Positions 1-7,431 of a DNA stretch of 55,417 bases are shown here, one piece after another (position 1 is the stretch's first letter; every line of letters starts with the position of its first letter). The stretch spans positions 1-55,417 of the forward strand of contig CAMZNU010000011.1 of assembly GCA_947313885.1 (NCBI GenBank), written 5' to 3'. The notes under the pieces are model-generated. The model saw only the letters and a list, made by a program, of their open reading frames with translations. It did not search any database and was not told the origin of the DNA. This DNA is from an uncultured Clostridia bacterium. Its GTDB lineage: Bacteria; Bacillota; Clostridia; Lachnospirales; CAMZNU01. The position numbers and the translations under genes were made by a program.

Positions 1-56
1 GTAAGCACAGCAATGTGTTCAGCTGACTCATACTAATAGGTCGAGGGCTTATTCAA
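1..56 (+). rRNA. 23S rRNA, 3' end (partial)
   Basis: The window opens inside a 23S rRNA gene. The stretch ending in CATACTAATAGGTCGAGGGC is the conserved 3' terminus of Firmicute 23S rRNA. The exact mature end is approximate. The rest of the gene lies upstream of the window. No 5S rRNA follows; the next genes are tRNAs. Confidence 0.9.
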
Positions 57-168
57 AAAAAGTATATGATTGTATACGGATAAGCCTTGATAATTCTTTT
101 TTCAAGTAATCTTTTCTATATTTAGTTTTCAGTGTATTACAAGTATTGTAATATGACTATATGATTTT

Positions 169-240
169 AGGGGTATAGTTCAATTGGTAGAGCAACGGTC
201 TCCAACACCGTAAGTACGGGTTCAAGTCCTGTTACCCCTG
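169..240 (+). tRNA. tRNA-Trp (CCA anticodon)
   Basis: A full cloverleaf can be drawn. The seven-base acceptor AGGGGTA pairs with TACCCCT, and the discriminator is G at 240. The anticodon loop CTCCAAC gives anticodon CCA at 202-204, and the T arm contains GGTTCAAGTCC. The 3' CCA is not encoded. It is the first of four tRNAs after the 23S gene. Confidence 0.95.
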
Positions 241-288
241 TTGTAGACACCTTTAAAGCTTAGCTAGCTATGTAAGACCACATAATGA

Positions 289-374
289 GCAGTTATGGCG
301 GAATTGGCATACGCGCTAGACTAAGGATCTAGTGGTTTTAATTAACCTTAAGGGTTCAAGTCCCTTTAACTGCA
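289..374 (+). tRNA. tRNA-Leu (AAG anticodon)
   Basis: A class II tRNA of 86 nt. Acceptor GCAGTTA pairs with TAACTGC; the anticodon stem CTAGA/TCTAG encloses the loop CTAAGGA. This gives anticodon AAG at 323-325, which reads CUU/CUC leucine codons. A long variable arm is present, as expected for Leu. The 3' CCA is not encoded. A34 in a leucine tRNA is unusual for bacteria, where GAG is commoner. Confidence 0.92.
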
Positions 375-378
375 ATAT

Positions 379-450
379 GCATAAGTGGCTCAGTGGTAGA
401 GCATCGCCTTGCCAAGGCGAGGGTCGCGGGTTCAAATCCCGTCTTGTGCT
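379..450 (+). tRNA. tRNA-Gly (GCC anticodon)
   Basis: Acceptor GCATAAG pairs with CTTGTGC (one G-U). The anticodon loop TTGCCAA inside a TCGCC/GGCGA stem gives anticodon GCC at 411-413. The T arm is GCGGGTTCAAATCCCGT. The 3' CCA is not encoded. Only four bases separate it from tRNA-Leu. Confidence 0.95.
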
Positions 451-458
451 TTTAATAA

Positions 459-530
459 AGGGTTATCGCCAAGCGGTAAGGCACAGGATTTTGATTCCTG
501 CATTCGGAGGTTCGAATCCTCCTAGCCCTG
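459..530 (+). tRNA. tRNA-Gln (TTG anticodon)
   Basis: Acceptor AGGGTTA pairs with TAGCCCT (one T-G). The anticodon stem CAGGA/TCCTG encloses the loop TTTTGAT, giving anticodon TTG at 491-493. The T arm contains GGAGGTTCGAATCCTCC. The 3' CCA is not encoded. It is the last tRNA of the cluster and is followed at once by a terminator. Confidence 0.95.
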
Positions 531-535
531 ATACA

Positions 536-566
536 AAAACCAAACAAAATAGTTTGGTTTTTTTTA
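536..566 (+). terminator. terminator of the rRNA/tRNA operon
   Basis: An 8-bp hairpin, AACCAAAC / GTTTGGTT with a 6-base loop, is followed by a run of T residues. It lies directly after tRNA-Gln and should end the rRNA-tRNA transcript. Confidence 0.85.
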
Positions 567-693
567 TTGAAATAAAATTGAAAAAGTAAAGTAAAATAAT
601 AGAGAAGTATGTCTATTTGTGTTATTCTTAAAAAAATGAATAAATAACGTGCAATAGAGCAACTTAATAATATAAAAGAAAAAGGGGAATAAG

Positions 694-1560
694 ATGATCA
701 AAGATTTTAGAGCGATAGGATTTAGTAGTGCAGAAGAAGTGAAAGAGATTAAAGAAGAATTAGAGAATATACATAACAAAATATTTAAAGACGAAGAAGT
801 AAAACAAACGGACACAGTAGAAGTAATAAAAAAATATGGAGAACATTTAGGCATAATAATGACTTGTCGTAAAAATGAAATATTAGATATGTATCCATAT
901 TTAATAACAAAAAACGTACAAAAATTAAGCAATGTTTCAATAGAGGAAATAGAGATAAATGGTGAAATGTCTTTAATGGTTTACGGGATAGAAAGTGTAA
1001 CAAAAAGTGTAATAATATTTAAGTTACATAACAATAAAGATTTAGATGTTAAAAATAAATTGAAAGAAGCTAGAAGTAAGGTGTTTGGAATAAGTACAAA
1101 CGGTAAAGTAATATTGCCAAGGTACAATAATGAAAAACAGAAAGAAAAAATTAAAGAAAACATAATGACAAAAATAGATGAAATAATAAAAAATGCAAAT
1201 GTTAAAAAAGACTCGGAAAATGATACATATAAAAAAGAAGGCATAGAAATAATAGCAGAAATAGAAATGATGAATATGAAGGAAGAAAGGGAGCAAGTAA
1301 CTTTAAGCAACATGTTTGAAGTATTAAATGAATATATGGTATATGATAACGAGAATAATGAATATGAAATGATGGCAAAAATAGAAAATGTAGATTTAAT
1401 AACAAATGATAAAACAAATGAAGAAATGTATAAAATGGAACTATGCATAGGTGGGTTTAAATTTGAGATTATAATAAATAAAAATGATTTAAAAGGAATG
1501 CCGACTATAGGAATGAGATTTTTAGGTAAAATAAAGCTATACGGTCAAATAATAAAATAA
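694..1560 (+). CDS. DUF3881-like protein of unknown function
   Basis: 288 residues, preceded by an AAAAGGGG ribosome-binding site. The N-terminal FRAIGFS, the central ISTNGKVILP and the C-terminal pattern ending in MRFLGKIKLYG resemble what I remember of the DUF3881 family of Lachnospiraceae proteins of about 290 aa. No signal peptide or membrane segment is visible, so it is probably cytoplasmic. No function is known. It stands alone, 79 bp before the following lipoprotein gene, with no obvious terminator between them. The family assignment is from memory and would need a profile search. Confidence 0.65.
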   Translation: MIKDFRAIGFSSAEEVKEIKEELENIHNKIFKDEEVKQTDTVEVIKKYGEHLGIIMTCRKNEILDMYPYLITKNVQKLSNVSIEEIEINGEMSLMVYGIESVTKSVIIFKLHNNKDLDVKNKLKEARSKVFGISTNGKVILPRYNNEKQKEKIKENIMTKIDEIIKNANVKKDSENDTYKKEGIEIIAEIEMMNMKEEREQVTLSNMFEVLNEYMVYDNENNEYEMMAKIENVDLITNDKTNEEMYKMELCIGGFKFEIIINKNDLKGMPTIGMRFLGKIKLYGQIIK

Positions 1561-1639
1561 AATATAAGTAAAATAAGTATAAAAAACTAAATATGTGTAA
1601 AAATAATAAGGTAACAAGTATCACATAGGAGGTTTAATT

Positions 1640-2368
1640 ATGAGAAGGAACAGAAAAATAGTAATGGGAATAGTAGGGATAGGTATGATAACATCTTGTG
1701 GAACAAAAAGAGAGGAAAATACCTATAGTAAAAGAATATTAAAAACAAATATAAATGAAGCATTAAAAAGTAGAGAAGAAGAGAAGACTCGTGAATATTA
1801 TGAAGGAATTATAAATGAAAAATACGAAAAAATAAAAGAGGATATAGATAATCGAAGAAAGACGGGGGAAACATCAGGTCATATATTAAAACGCAAAGGT
1901 GATGCCAATACAAGCGAAATAGATATATATTATGACCACAAATATATAAAAGAAATAGATAATAAAATTTATTATAATGAAATAGAAATAAAAGATAAAA
2001 AAGTACAAAGAGAGTTGCAAGAAATTATAAGAGATGAAAATAAAAAAACAGGTAAAACAGAGGAAGACATAAAAGACGACGTTAAAGAAGAAAATAAAAT
2101 AGTTGATGAAGCAAAAGAACTTAAAAATAGAATGAAAGATATATATTATGATGCAGACTACATAGAAGAGATAGATAATAAAATTTATTACAACGGAGCG
2201 GAAATAAAAGAACCTATGTTAGAAAAAAATCTACAAAAAATGCTAGAAGATAGAACTATGAATAAAACAAAGGTAATCGATGACACAAAAGATAAGGTAG
2301 AAAATACATATGAAGACACAAAAGAAAACATAAAATCTATGTTTGAAAAAGATAAAAGATTATATTAA
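1640..2368 (+). CDS. putative lipoprotein with a duplicated motif
   Basis: 242 residues, with AGGAGG ten bases before the ATG. The N-terminus has two basic residues, a short hydrophobic stretch and the lipobox-like ITSC (cysteine near residue 20), so a lipid-anchored surface protein is likely. The mature part is highly charged. It contains two copies of a segment, near residues 94-125 and 173-205, that share IYYD-x-x-YI-x-EIDNKIYYN. The C-terminus is Lys/Glu-rich and probably helical. I do not recognise a known family. A strong terminator follows. Confidence 0.7.
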   Translation: MRRNRKIVMGIVGIGMITSCGTKREENTYSKRILKTNINEALKSREEEKTREYYEGIINEKYEKIKEDIDNRRKTGETSGHILKRKGDANTSEIDIYYDHKYIKEIDNKIYYNEIEIKDKKVQRELQEIIRDENKKTGKTEEDIKDDVKEENKIVDEAKELKNRMKDIYYDADYIEEIDNKIYYNGAEIKEPMLEKNLQKMLEDRTMNKTKVIDDTKDKVENTYEDTKENIKSMFEKDKRLY

Positions 2369-2370
2369 AA

Positions 2371-2399
2371 AAAACGCCTTTAAATAAGGCGTTTTTTTT
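2371..2399 (+). terminator. rho-independent terminator
   Basis: Hairpin AACGCCTT / AAGGCGTT with a 5-base loop, followed by eight T residues, immediately after the lipoprotein stop codon. Confidence 0.9.
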
Positions 2400-2436
2400 G
2401 TGTAGATAAAAGTTTTAAAAAAAACTATAAAAAGTG

Positions 2437-2468
2437 TTGCGGTACTATACAATGTATGGTAGTATAAT
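2437..2468 (+). promoter_or_regulatory. padR operon promoter with overlapping operator candidate
   Basis: TTGCGG (2437-2442) followed 17 bases later by TAGTAT (2460-2465), overlapping a perfect TATAAT (2463-2468). The spacer holds a dyad, ATAC-AAT-GTAT, inside the wider TACTATAC...GTATGGTAGTA. PadR regulators commonly bind such ATAC/GTAT dyads in their own promoters, so autorepression is likely. The binding claim is inference. Confidence 0.6.
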
Positions 2469-2505
2469 AAATATAAAACAGCTTATCAATATAGGAGGTG
2501 ACAAA

Positions 2506-2829
2506 ATGAATACCCAGTTAAAGAAAGGAGTATTAGATTTATGTATATTAAGCAAAATAAAAAGAAATGATTCATATGGCTATGATATATATCAATCTAT
2601 AAATAAGAAAATAAATATAAGTGAGAGTACGATATACCCAACTCTTAGAAAATTTGTAAAAGGAGGGTATTGTGAAACGTATCTTAAAGAGTCGCAAAAT
2701 GGACCAGCGAGAAAATATTTTAAAATTACAGAAGAAGGAATAAAACGTGTAAAGGAATTAGAAAGTGAATGGGAAGAGTTTAAAATAACAATAGAAGAAA
2801 TATTAAAAGGAGGAGAACATAATGAATAA
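2506..2829 (+). CDS. PadR family transcriptional regulator
   Basis: 107 residues from the ATG at 2506, chosen because ATAGGAGGTGAC lies just upstream; the longer reading frame to 2434 runs through the promoter. The protein is a small winged-helix regulator. MNTQLKKGVLDLCILSKI and SYGYDIYQSI...ISESTIYPTLRKF are the classic PadR N-terminal signature. The recognition helix comes near residues 35-50, followed by a C-terminal helix used in dimerisation. Its last codons overlap the start of the HAAS-domain gene by eight bases, so the two are co-translated. PadR-HAAS pairs usually respond to envelope or antibiotic stress. Confidence 0.93.
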   Translation: MNTQLKKGVLDLCILSKIKRNDSYGYDIYQSINKKINISESTIYPTLRKFVKGGYCETYLKESQNGPARKYFKITEEGIKRVKELESEWEEFKITIEEILKGGEHNE

Positions 2830-4201
2830 AAAAGAATTTTTCAGAAAATTAGAAAGAAAATTAAAACCACTAAATAAAGAAGAAAGTAAAGAAATAATAG
2901 AATTTTATGAAGAAAGATTTGAGGAAGGGGAAAGAGATAATAAAATGGAAGAAGAAATAATAAAGGAATTAGAAACACCAGAACAAATAGCAAAAAACGT
3001 ATTAGATAGATATGAAATAAGTAAAGAAGTTGAAAAAAATAAAATAAGTATAATGCAAATAGTCGGGATATTACTTTTTGACATTATGTTTGGGATTGGT
3101 ATAGTTGTATCTATAATATCAGTTATGTTTGGAATATTTATGACTAGCATTTCATTATTACCAGCAAGTTTTTATAACATAATAATCAAAGTAGAGGGGA
3201 CAAGTTTTTTAGTAAGATTAAATGAAGGACTAATAGGAATTGGTATGAGTGTAATACTATTTTTTGTAGGTATATACTTGTTACCAATTGCAGGAATGAT
3301 AATAGGCAAAATGATAAATGCTAACAGCTTAGCGATCATTGGTAAAAAGGTAATAGATGAAAAAGGTAGAAATAGAATTATTGTAAAAATTAAATCATAC
3401 ACGAAAAAATCAATAATATATGCAATAATATGTGTAGTTATAAATTTAGGAGTTGTACAAATAACGGGTAAAAATCAAGAAGGTAATGTAAGTAAAGAAG
3501 TTGTAGAGGCTTTTAATAGCATAGAGCCTGTAAATATAGAATTATATTTAAAAGAAGTAGATTTAACATTAAAGTTTCATGATGATGATACAATATTAGT
3601 AGATTATAATGGATATGGAGAAGAAGAAGTTGTAATAGATGTGAATAATGAAAAAAATATAATAAAAATAAAAAACAATGGTTACAGTAGTAAAAGAGGC
3701 AGTGGAAGAATGTTAGATTTATCATTTACGCCTAAAAAAGATAGATATGCAATATTGTATTTACCAGAGGATATTAAAATAAAAAACTTTAAAGTAGAAA
3801 AAAATATTGGTAATACTAATTTAGACTTTGCTAATAGGGAAGTATTAGAAACAGTGCAGGTGTATACGTACTATACAAAAGAAGAAATAAATGTTAAAAA
3901 TTTAAAAGCAAAAGAAGTAATAATTAACGGTGATGTATTACAAATAGAAGTAGATGATGTAGTAGCCGATGAGATGAGATTAATAACAGTTAAAGGATCA
4001 ATAGATATTAAAAATGTAAAAACAGATAATGTATATAGTAGAGTAACATTAGGGGAAATAAAGATAGATAACGTTAGTGAGATTAATGAAGGGAAAGGGG
4101 TTATGGAATTAGACAGTTTGAAAATAGAAATTGTCGAAAATGAAATAAACTTCAGTAAGTACATTGAAAATGGAAATAAAGAAGGAAGATATTATAGATA
4201 A
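2822..4201 (+). CDS. HAAS/DUF1700-domain membrane protein with DUF4097-like C-terminus
   Basis: 459 residues. Residues 1-65 form the helical HAAS (DUF1700) domain typical of PadR partners (MNKKEFFRKLERKLKPL...YEERFEEG). Residues 75-230 hold several hydrophobic segments. The C-terminal 230 residues are a beta-rich extracytoplasmic region resembling DUF4097 (repeated short strands such as VDLTLKFHDDDTILVDYNG). The ATG overlaps the end of padR. The pair probably forms a membrane sensor and repressor for envelope stress. The role is inferred from family context. Confidence 0.85.
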   Translation: MNKKEFFRKLERKLKPLNKEESKEIIEFYEERFEEGERDNKMEEEIIKELETPEQIAKNVLDRYEISKEVEKNKISIMQIVGILLFDIMFGIGIVVSIISVMFGIFMTSISLLPASFYNIIIKVEGTSFLVRLNEGLIGIGMSVILFFVGIYLLPIAGMIIGKMINANSLAIIGKKVIDEKGRNRIIVKIKSYTKKSIIYAIICVVINLGVVQITGKNQEGNVSKEVVEAFNSIEPVNIELYLKEVDLTLKFHDDDTILVDYNGYGEEEVVIDVNNEKNIIKIKNNGYSSKRGSGRMLDLSFTPKKDRYAILYLPEDIKIKNFKVEKNIGNTNLDFANREVLETVQVYTYYTKEEINVKNLKAKEVIINGDVLQIEVDDVVADEMRLITVKGSIDIKNVKTDNVYSRVTLGEIKIDNVSEINEGKGVMELDSLKIEIVENEINFSKYIENGNKEGRYYR

Positions 4202-4202
4202 A

Positions 4203-4235
4203 AAAACCCACCTTTTAAAAGGTGGGTTTTTTTTG
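4203..4235 (+). terminator. rho-independent terminator
   Basis: Strong hairpin AACCCACCTTTT / AAAAGGTGGGTT followed by a T-run, ending the padR-HAAS operon. Confidence 0.92.
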
Positions 4236-4337
4236 AAAAATAGATAATATGAAAGCATAAGATAAATAAAAATAAAATATATATTAAGGATACAAAAAAT
4301 AAATAATATGTTAAAATAAATTTACAAGGGGGTAGAT

Positions 4338-5375
4338 ATGATAAATTACTATGAAAAAAACAAAGAACAAATAACAAAATTTCTTATTATAACGATAATA
4401 ATAGTATTTATATTTATGATTAAATATATGGTAATGTTATTTTTGCCATTTTTAATAGGATATGGAATAAGTAATATGCTAAAGTCTTATGAAGAAAATA
4501 TAGAAAAAAACTTTAAAGTAGGTAGAGTTATAGCATCGATATTTACGATAATAATGTTTTTATTAGCATCAAGTATAATAATATTTTTTATATATACATT
4601 TTTAAAACCGCTAGTAATAAATTTAATAGGTGATGCACCAATGTATTTCAAAAAAATAGAACTAATAATATCAAATATAAAACAATATATAATGGATATG
4701 AATAAAATACCAGACTTTATAAAAGGTAGTATATATTTTACTATAGAGGGAATTAATGGTATAGCTATTAATCTAGGAGGTGGTATAGCAAAAAGCATAG
4801 TATTTTCTGTACCGAAAATATTTATGGTTATAGTTATAAGTACGATATCAAGTTTTTTCTTTTTGATAGATAGAGAATTAATATATAATACTTTTGGAGA
4901 TATAGTACCAAATATAATAAAGTTATCAATGAGTAGTTTAAAAAAAGCGATAGAAATTGCGTTATCAGGATATGTAAAAGCCCAATTAATATTAATGACT
5001 ATGACTTTTACAATTGCGTCAATAGGAATATATATAGCGGGATTTGAGCATTATATAATAGTAGGGTTAATAATAGGATTAATAGATGCGCTACCGATGT
5101 TTGGAAGTGGATTTATATTGTATCCGTGGGTTGCATATTTAATAGGGATCGGTGAGTATAGAGATGGTGTTTATTTAATTATTACGTACATTATAATATT
5201 TTTAAATAGACAAATATTTGAGCCAAAAATATTAGGTAAGCAAATAGGGTTGCACCCGTTGTTAACGTTAGGTAGTATATATGTAGGTTATAGTATAATT
5301 GGTATAGGCGGGTTAATACTAGGACCTGTAATATTTATAATTATAAAAATAGTTTTAGAAAGTGATATCAAATAA
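4338..5375 (+). CDS. AI-2E/YtvI family permease-like membrane protein
   Basis: 345 residues, with AAGGGGG before the ATG. About seven or eight hydrophobic segments and an interrupted central region match the AI-2E exporter (PerM) fold. The closest type is the sporulation integral membrane protein YtvI. Supporting motifs are FFLIDRELI, the GYVKAQLILM loop, the GLIIGLIDALPMFGSGFIL segment (DxLPxxG signature) and a C-terminal EPKILGKQIGLHPL followed by a glycine-rich helix. The substrate is unknown. It sits 10 bases upstream of a secreted protein gene and is probably co-transcribed with it. Confidence 0.8.
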   Translation: MINYYEKNKEQITKFLIITIIIVFIFMIKYMVMLFLPFLIGYGISNMLKSYEENIEKNFKVGRVIASIFTIIMFLLASSIIIFFIYTFLKPLVINLIGDAPMYFKKIELIISNIKQYIMDMNKIPDFIKGSIYFTIEGINGIAINLGGGIAKSIVFSVPKIFMVIVISTISSFFFLIDRELIYNTFGDIVPNIIKLSMSSLKKAIEIALSGYVKAQLILMTMTFTIASIGIYIAGFEHYIIVGLIIGLIDALPMFGSGFILYPWVAYLIGIGEYRDGVYLIITYIIIFLNRQIFEPKILGKQIGLHPLLTLGSIYVGYSIIGIGGLILGPVIFIIIKIVLESDIK

Positions 5376-5385
5376 GGAGGAAATT

Positions 5386-6279
5386 ATGAAAAAAAATATG
5401 AAAAGTGTAATGTTAGGGATAGTATTAGGTGGAATGATATTTGGAAGTGCAGGAGTTTTTGCAAAAGGAATAAGTAGAAATATAGATGTAGTATTTGGTA
5501 AATTAGATATATTTGTAAATGGTGAAAAAACCAAAAATGAAACTATTTCATACGATGGAACTACATATGTAGCAATAAGAGAAGTTGCGGAGAAGTTAGG
5601 AGCAACAGTAAATTATGATGGAGAAACTTTAGCGGTATATATAGAAGGAAAAGACTATGGAAATAATAATGTTAACATTATAGAAGAAGACATAAATTAT
5701 AATTATGAATATTTTGAAGAAATAGAAGAATTAGTTAGAGAATCAAGAAGAGAAATAGAAAAAGATATAAAAGAAGAAGCAAGAGAAAAATATGGATTTA
5801 ATACGAATAAATATAAAGAAGAAGTAAGTTTGCAAATTAAAGCATATGAAGAAATATTAGAAATAATAAAAACTAGTGGAAATAAAGATAAGGAAAGATT
5901 AAATTATTTATTAGATGTTATGAGAGATGATAATTATGCACAAGTATTAGAAGGATATAAATACGGTTGGAATGAAGAAACACATGTAAGCGGAGCGACT
6001 AAAAAATATGATAATAAATATTTTGAAGAAATAGAAGAATTAGTTAGAGAATCAAGAAGAGAAATAGAAGGGGATATAAAAGAAGAAGCAAGAGAAAGAT
6101 ATGGATTTAATACGAAAAAATATAAAGAAGAAGTAAGGATGCAAATTAAAGCATATGAAGAAATATTAGAAATAATAAAAATAGTATCATATGAAGATAA
6201 GGAAAAATTAGAATACTTATTAAATATTATGGAAGATGAAAATTATGTAGGTGTAATAACACGTTATAAAAACAAATAA
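5386..6279 (+). CDS. secreted stalk-domain protein with an internal duplication
   Basis: 297 residues from the ATG at 5386, preceded by AAGGAGG; an in-frame ATG at 5362 has no such site. A signal peptide occupies roughly residues 1-27 (cleavage near VFAKG). Next comes a copper-amine-oxidase-N-like stalk domain (IFVNGEKT...YVAIREVAEKLGATVNYDG, residues 40-90). Two near-identical charged helical repeats of about 90 residues follow, each starting YFEEIEELVRESRREIE. They are offset by 309 bp (5711 versus 6020), and the DNA is almost identical, so the duplication is recent. Function is unknown; a cell-surface role is likely. Confidence 0.75.
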   Translation: MKKNMKSVMLGIVLGGMIFGSAGVFAKGISRNIDVVFGKLDIFVNGEKTKNETISYDGTTYVAIREVAEKLGATVNYDGETLAVYIEGKDYGNNNVNIIEEDINYNYEYFEEIEELVRESRREIEKDIKEEAREKYGFNTNKYKEEVSLQIKAYEEILEIIKTSGNKDKERLNYLLDVMRDDNYAQVLEGYKYGWNEETHVSGATKKYDNKYFEEIEELVRESRREIEGDIKEEARERYGFNTKKYKEEVRMQIKAYEEILEIIKIVSYEDKEKLEYLLNIMEDENYVGVITRYKNK

Positions 6280-6287
6280 AAAATAAA

Positions 6288-6321
6288 AAAAACCACTCTT
6301 GCAAATAAGGTTGGTTTTTTT
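6288..6321 (+). terminator. rho-independent terminator (imperfect stem)
   Basis: AACCA...TGGTT closing stem with an inner CTT/AAGG pairing and seven T residues, just after the stalk-domain gene. Confidence 0.7.
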
Positions 6322-6473
6322 GCTATGAAATATTAAATAATTACTTAAAAGTTTTAACAGCTTTATTAAAATTGTATAGTAAAGTAATAAAAAAACTAAA
6401 AATGTATTGACAAAAAAATGGGGGGTATAATGTAGTAGTAAAGGTATTATTATTGTATAAGAGGGGGATAATT

Positions 6474-7067
6474 ATGAAGAAAAAAGTAGTATCAGTATTA
6501 GCGGTAGTTTTAATGTTAAGTGCAGGGAATTTTGGATATTCAGTATTAGCAAATGTAGAACAATTTGGACAAGTAGGAGAAGCTGAAAAAGCAATAATGA
6601 ACACAAGTGAAAGAATAGACCAAAGTCTAATAAACACAAGCGAAAGAGTAGATGAAAGCTTAATAGAAATAAGTGAAAGAGTTTCTATAGAAGATGCGAT
6701 GAAAAACGGCTATGTAAATCAAATAGACTTTAAAGGACAAAGTAATTTTTTAAAAGATGATGAATATCAAGCTACAAATATAAATATAAACAAATCATTT
6801 TATTTAAAAACAACGGCATTTACAACAATAGGAGAAGAAAATAATACTTTTGCAAAAACAATATTTATAGGAAATAATAGACCAGGTACTAATCCAATAG
6901 ATATAGAAGTTAGAAATTCAAAAACACAACCTTTAGCAGTAGAAAGAAATATAGAAAGTGGAACAGGAATTTACGTAAAAATACCAGCATTTTCAGGGAC
7001 GTATACTATAAAAGCAAATGCTAGTGAAACAAATGGATATTACGAAGTAATAGTATTTGACAATTAA
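6474..7067 (+). CDS. secreted protein of unknown function
   Basis: 197 residues from the ATG at 6474 (AGAGGGGG upstream). A clear signal peptide of about 27 residues ends near SVLANVE. Residues 40-75 contain three imperfect copies of a short helical unit, (N/S)TSER-[IV]-D-x-SLI. The rest is beta-rich and ends in a compact domain (ESGTGIYVKIPAFSGTYTIKANA). I do not recognise the family. A TTGACA at 6407 and TATAAT at 6426 lie upstream, but their 13-base spacing is poor for one sigma-A promoter. A bidirectional terminator follows. Confidence 0.65.
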   Translation: MKKKVVSVLAVVLMLSAGNFGYSVLANVEQFGQVGEAEKAIMNTSERIDQSLINTSERVDESLIEISERVSIEDAMKNGYVNQIDFKGQSNFLKDDEYQATNININKSFYLKTTAFTTIGEENNTFAKTIFIGNNRPGTNPIDIEVRNSKTQPLAVERNIESGTGIYVKIPAFSGTYTIKANASETNGYYEVIVFDN

Positions 7068-7081
7068 AAAATAAAACATAA

Positions 7082-7113
7082 TAAAAAAAAGAACCGAAAG
7101 GTTCTTTTTTTTG
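7082..7113. terminator. bidirectional terminator
   Basis: Stem AAAGAACC / GGTTCTTT with a GAAA loop and A-run/T-run flanks. It can end both the secreted-protein gene (plus) and the converging methylaspartate operon (minus). Confidence 0.9.
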
Positions 7114-7116
7114 TTG

Positions 7117-7431
7117 TTAAATATCAAGTTCTAAAGCGAATAAAGGGGCATGTTGCTGAGCGCCGTATACGTCTGTTTCACCTAAGTTACCAGATGTAAT
7201 AGGACGTTTAATAGTTACTTTAATAGCTTTAGCTGGTTCAAAATTAACTATAGCTAAAATATCATCTTCAGAAATGTTATAAAGTTTAGCAAACATTTTT
7301 TTATTGAAACATTTTTTTGTTGCTACTAGTTCGTAAGTTTCAACATCTTTAAAAATCATATCAAAAGTTAATTCAAAAGGTCCAGAGTTTTTACTTCTAA
7401 TTACGTCTGTAATATCAAATAATTTAACCAT
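7117..7431 (-). CDS. DUF4387 domain-containing protein
   Basis: 104 residues, the last gene of the glutamate mutase operon. The sequence (LFDITDVIRSKNSGPFELTFD..., ending GAQQHAPLFALELDI) fits the DUF4387 family, which is repeatedly found beside AtuA/DUF1446 proteins. Its start codon overlaps the stop of the atuA-like gene by one base (TAATG), so translation is coupled and a complex between the two is plausible. The biochemical role is not established. Its place after mal suggests it acts on mesaconate or citramalate, but that is inference. Confidence 0.8.
   Translation of the reverse strand: MVKLFDITDVIRSKNSGPFELTFDMIFKDVETYELVATKKCFNKKMFAKLYNISEDDILAIVNFEPAKAIKVTIKRPITSGNLGETDVYGAQQHAPLFALELDI

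Noticed and set aside
6407-6431. TTGACA and TATAAT before the secreted protein gene as one promoter
   Set aside because: Spacing is only 13 bases, too short for sigma-A; the two may belong to different or no promoters.
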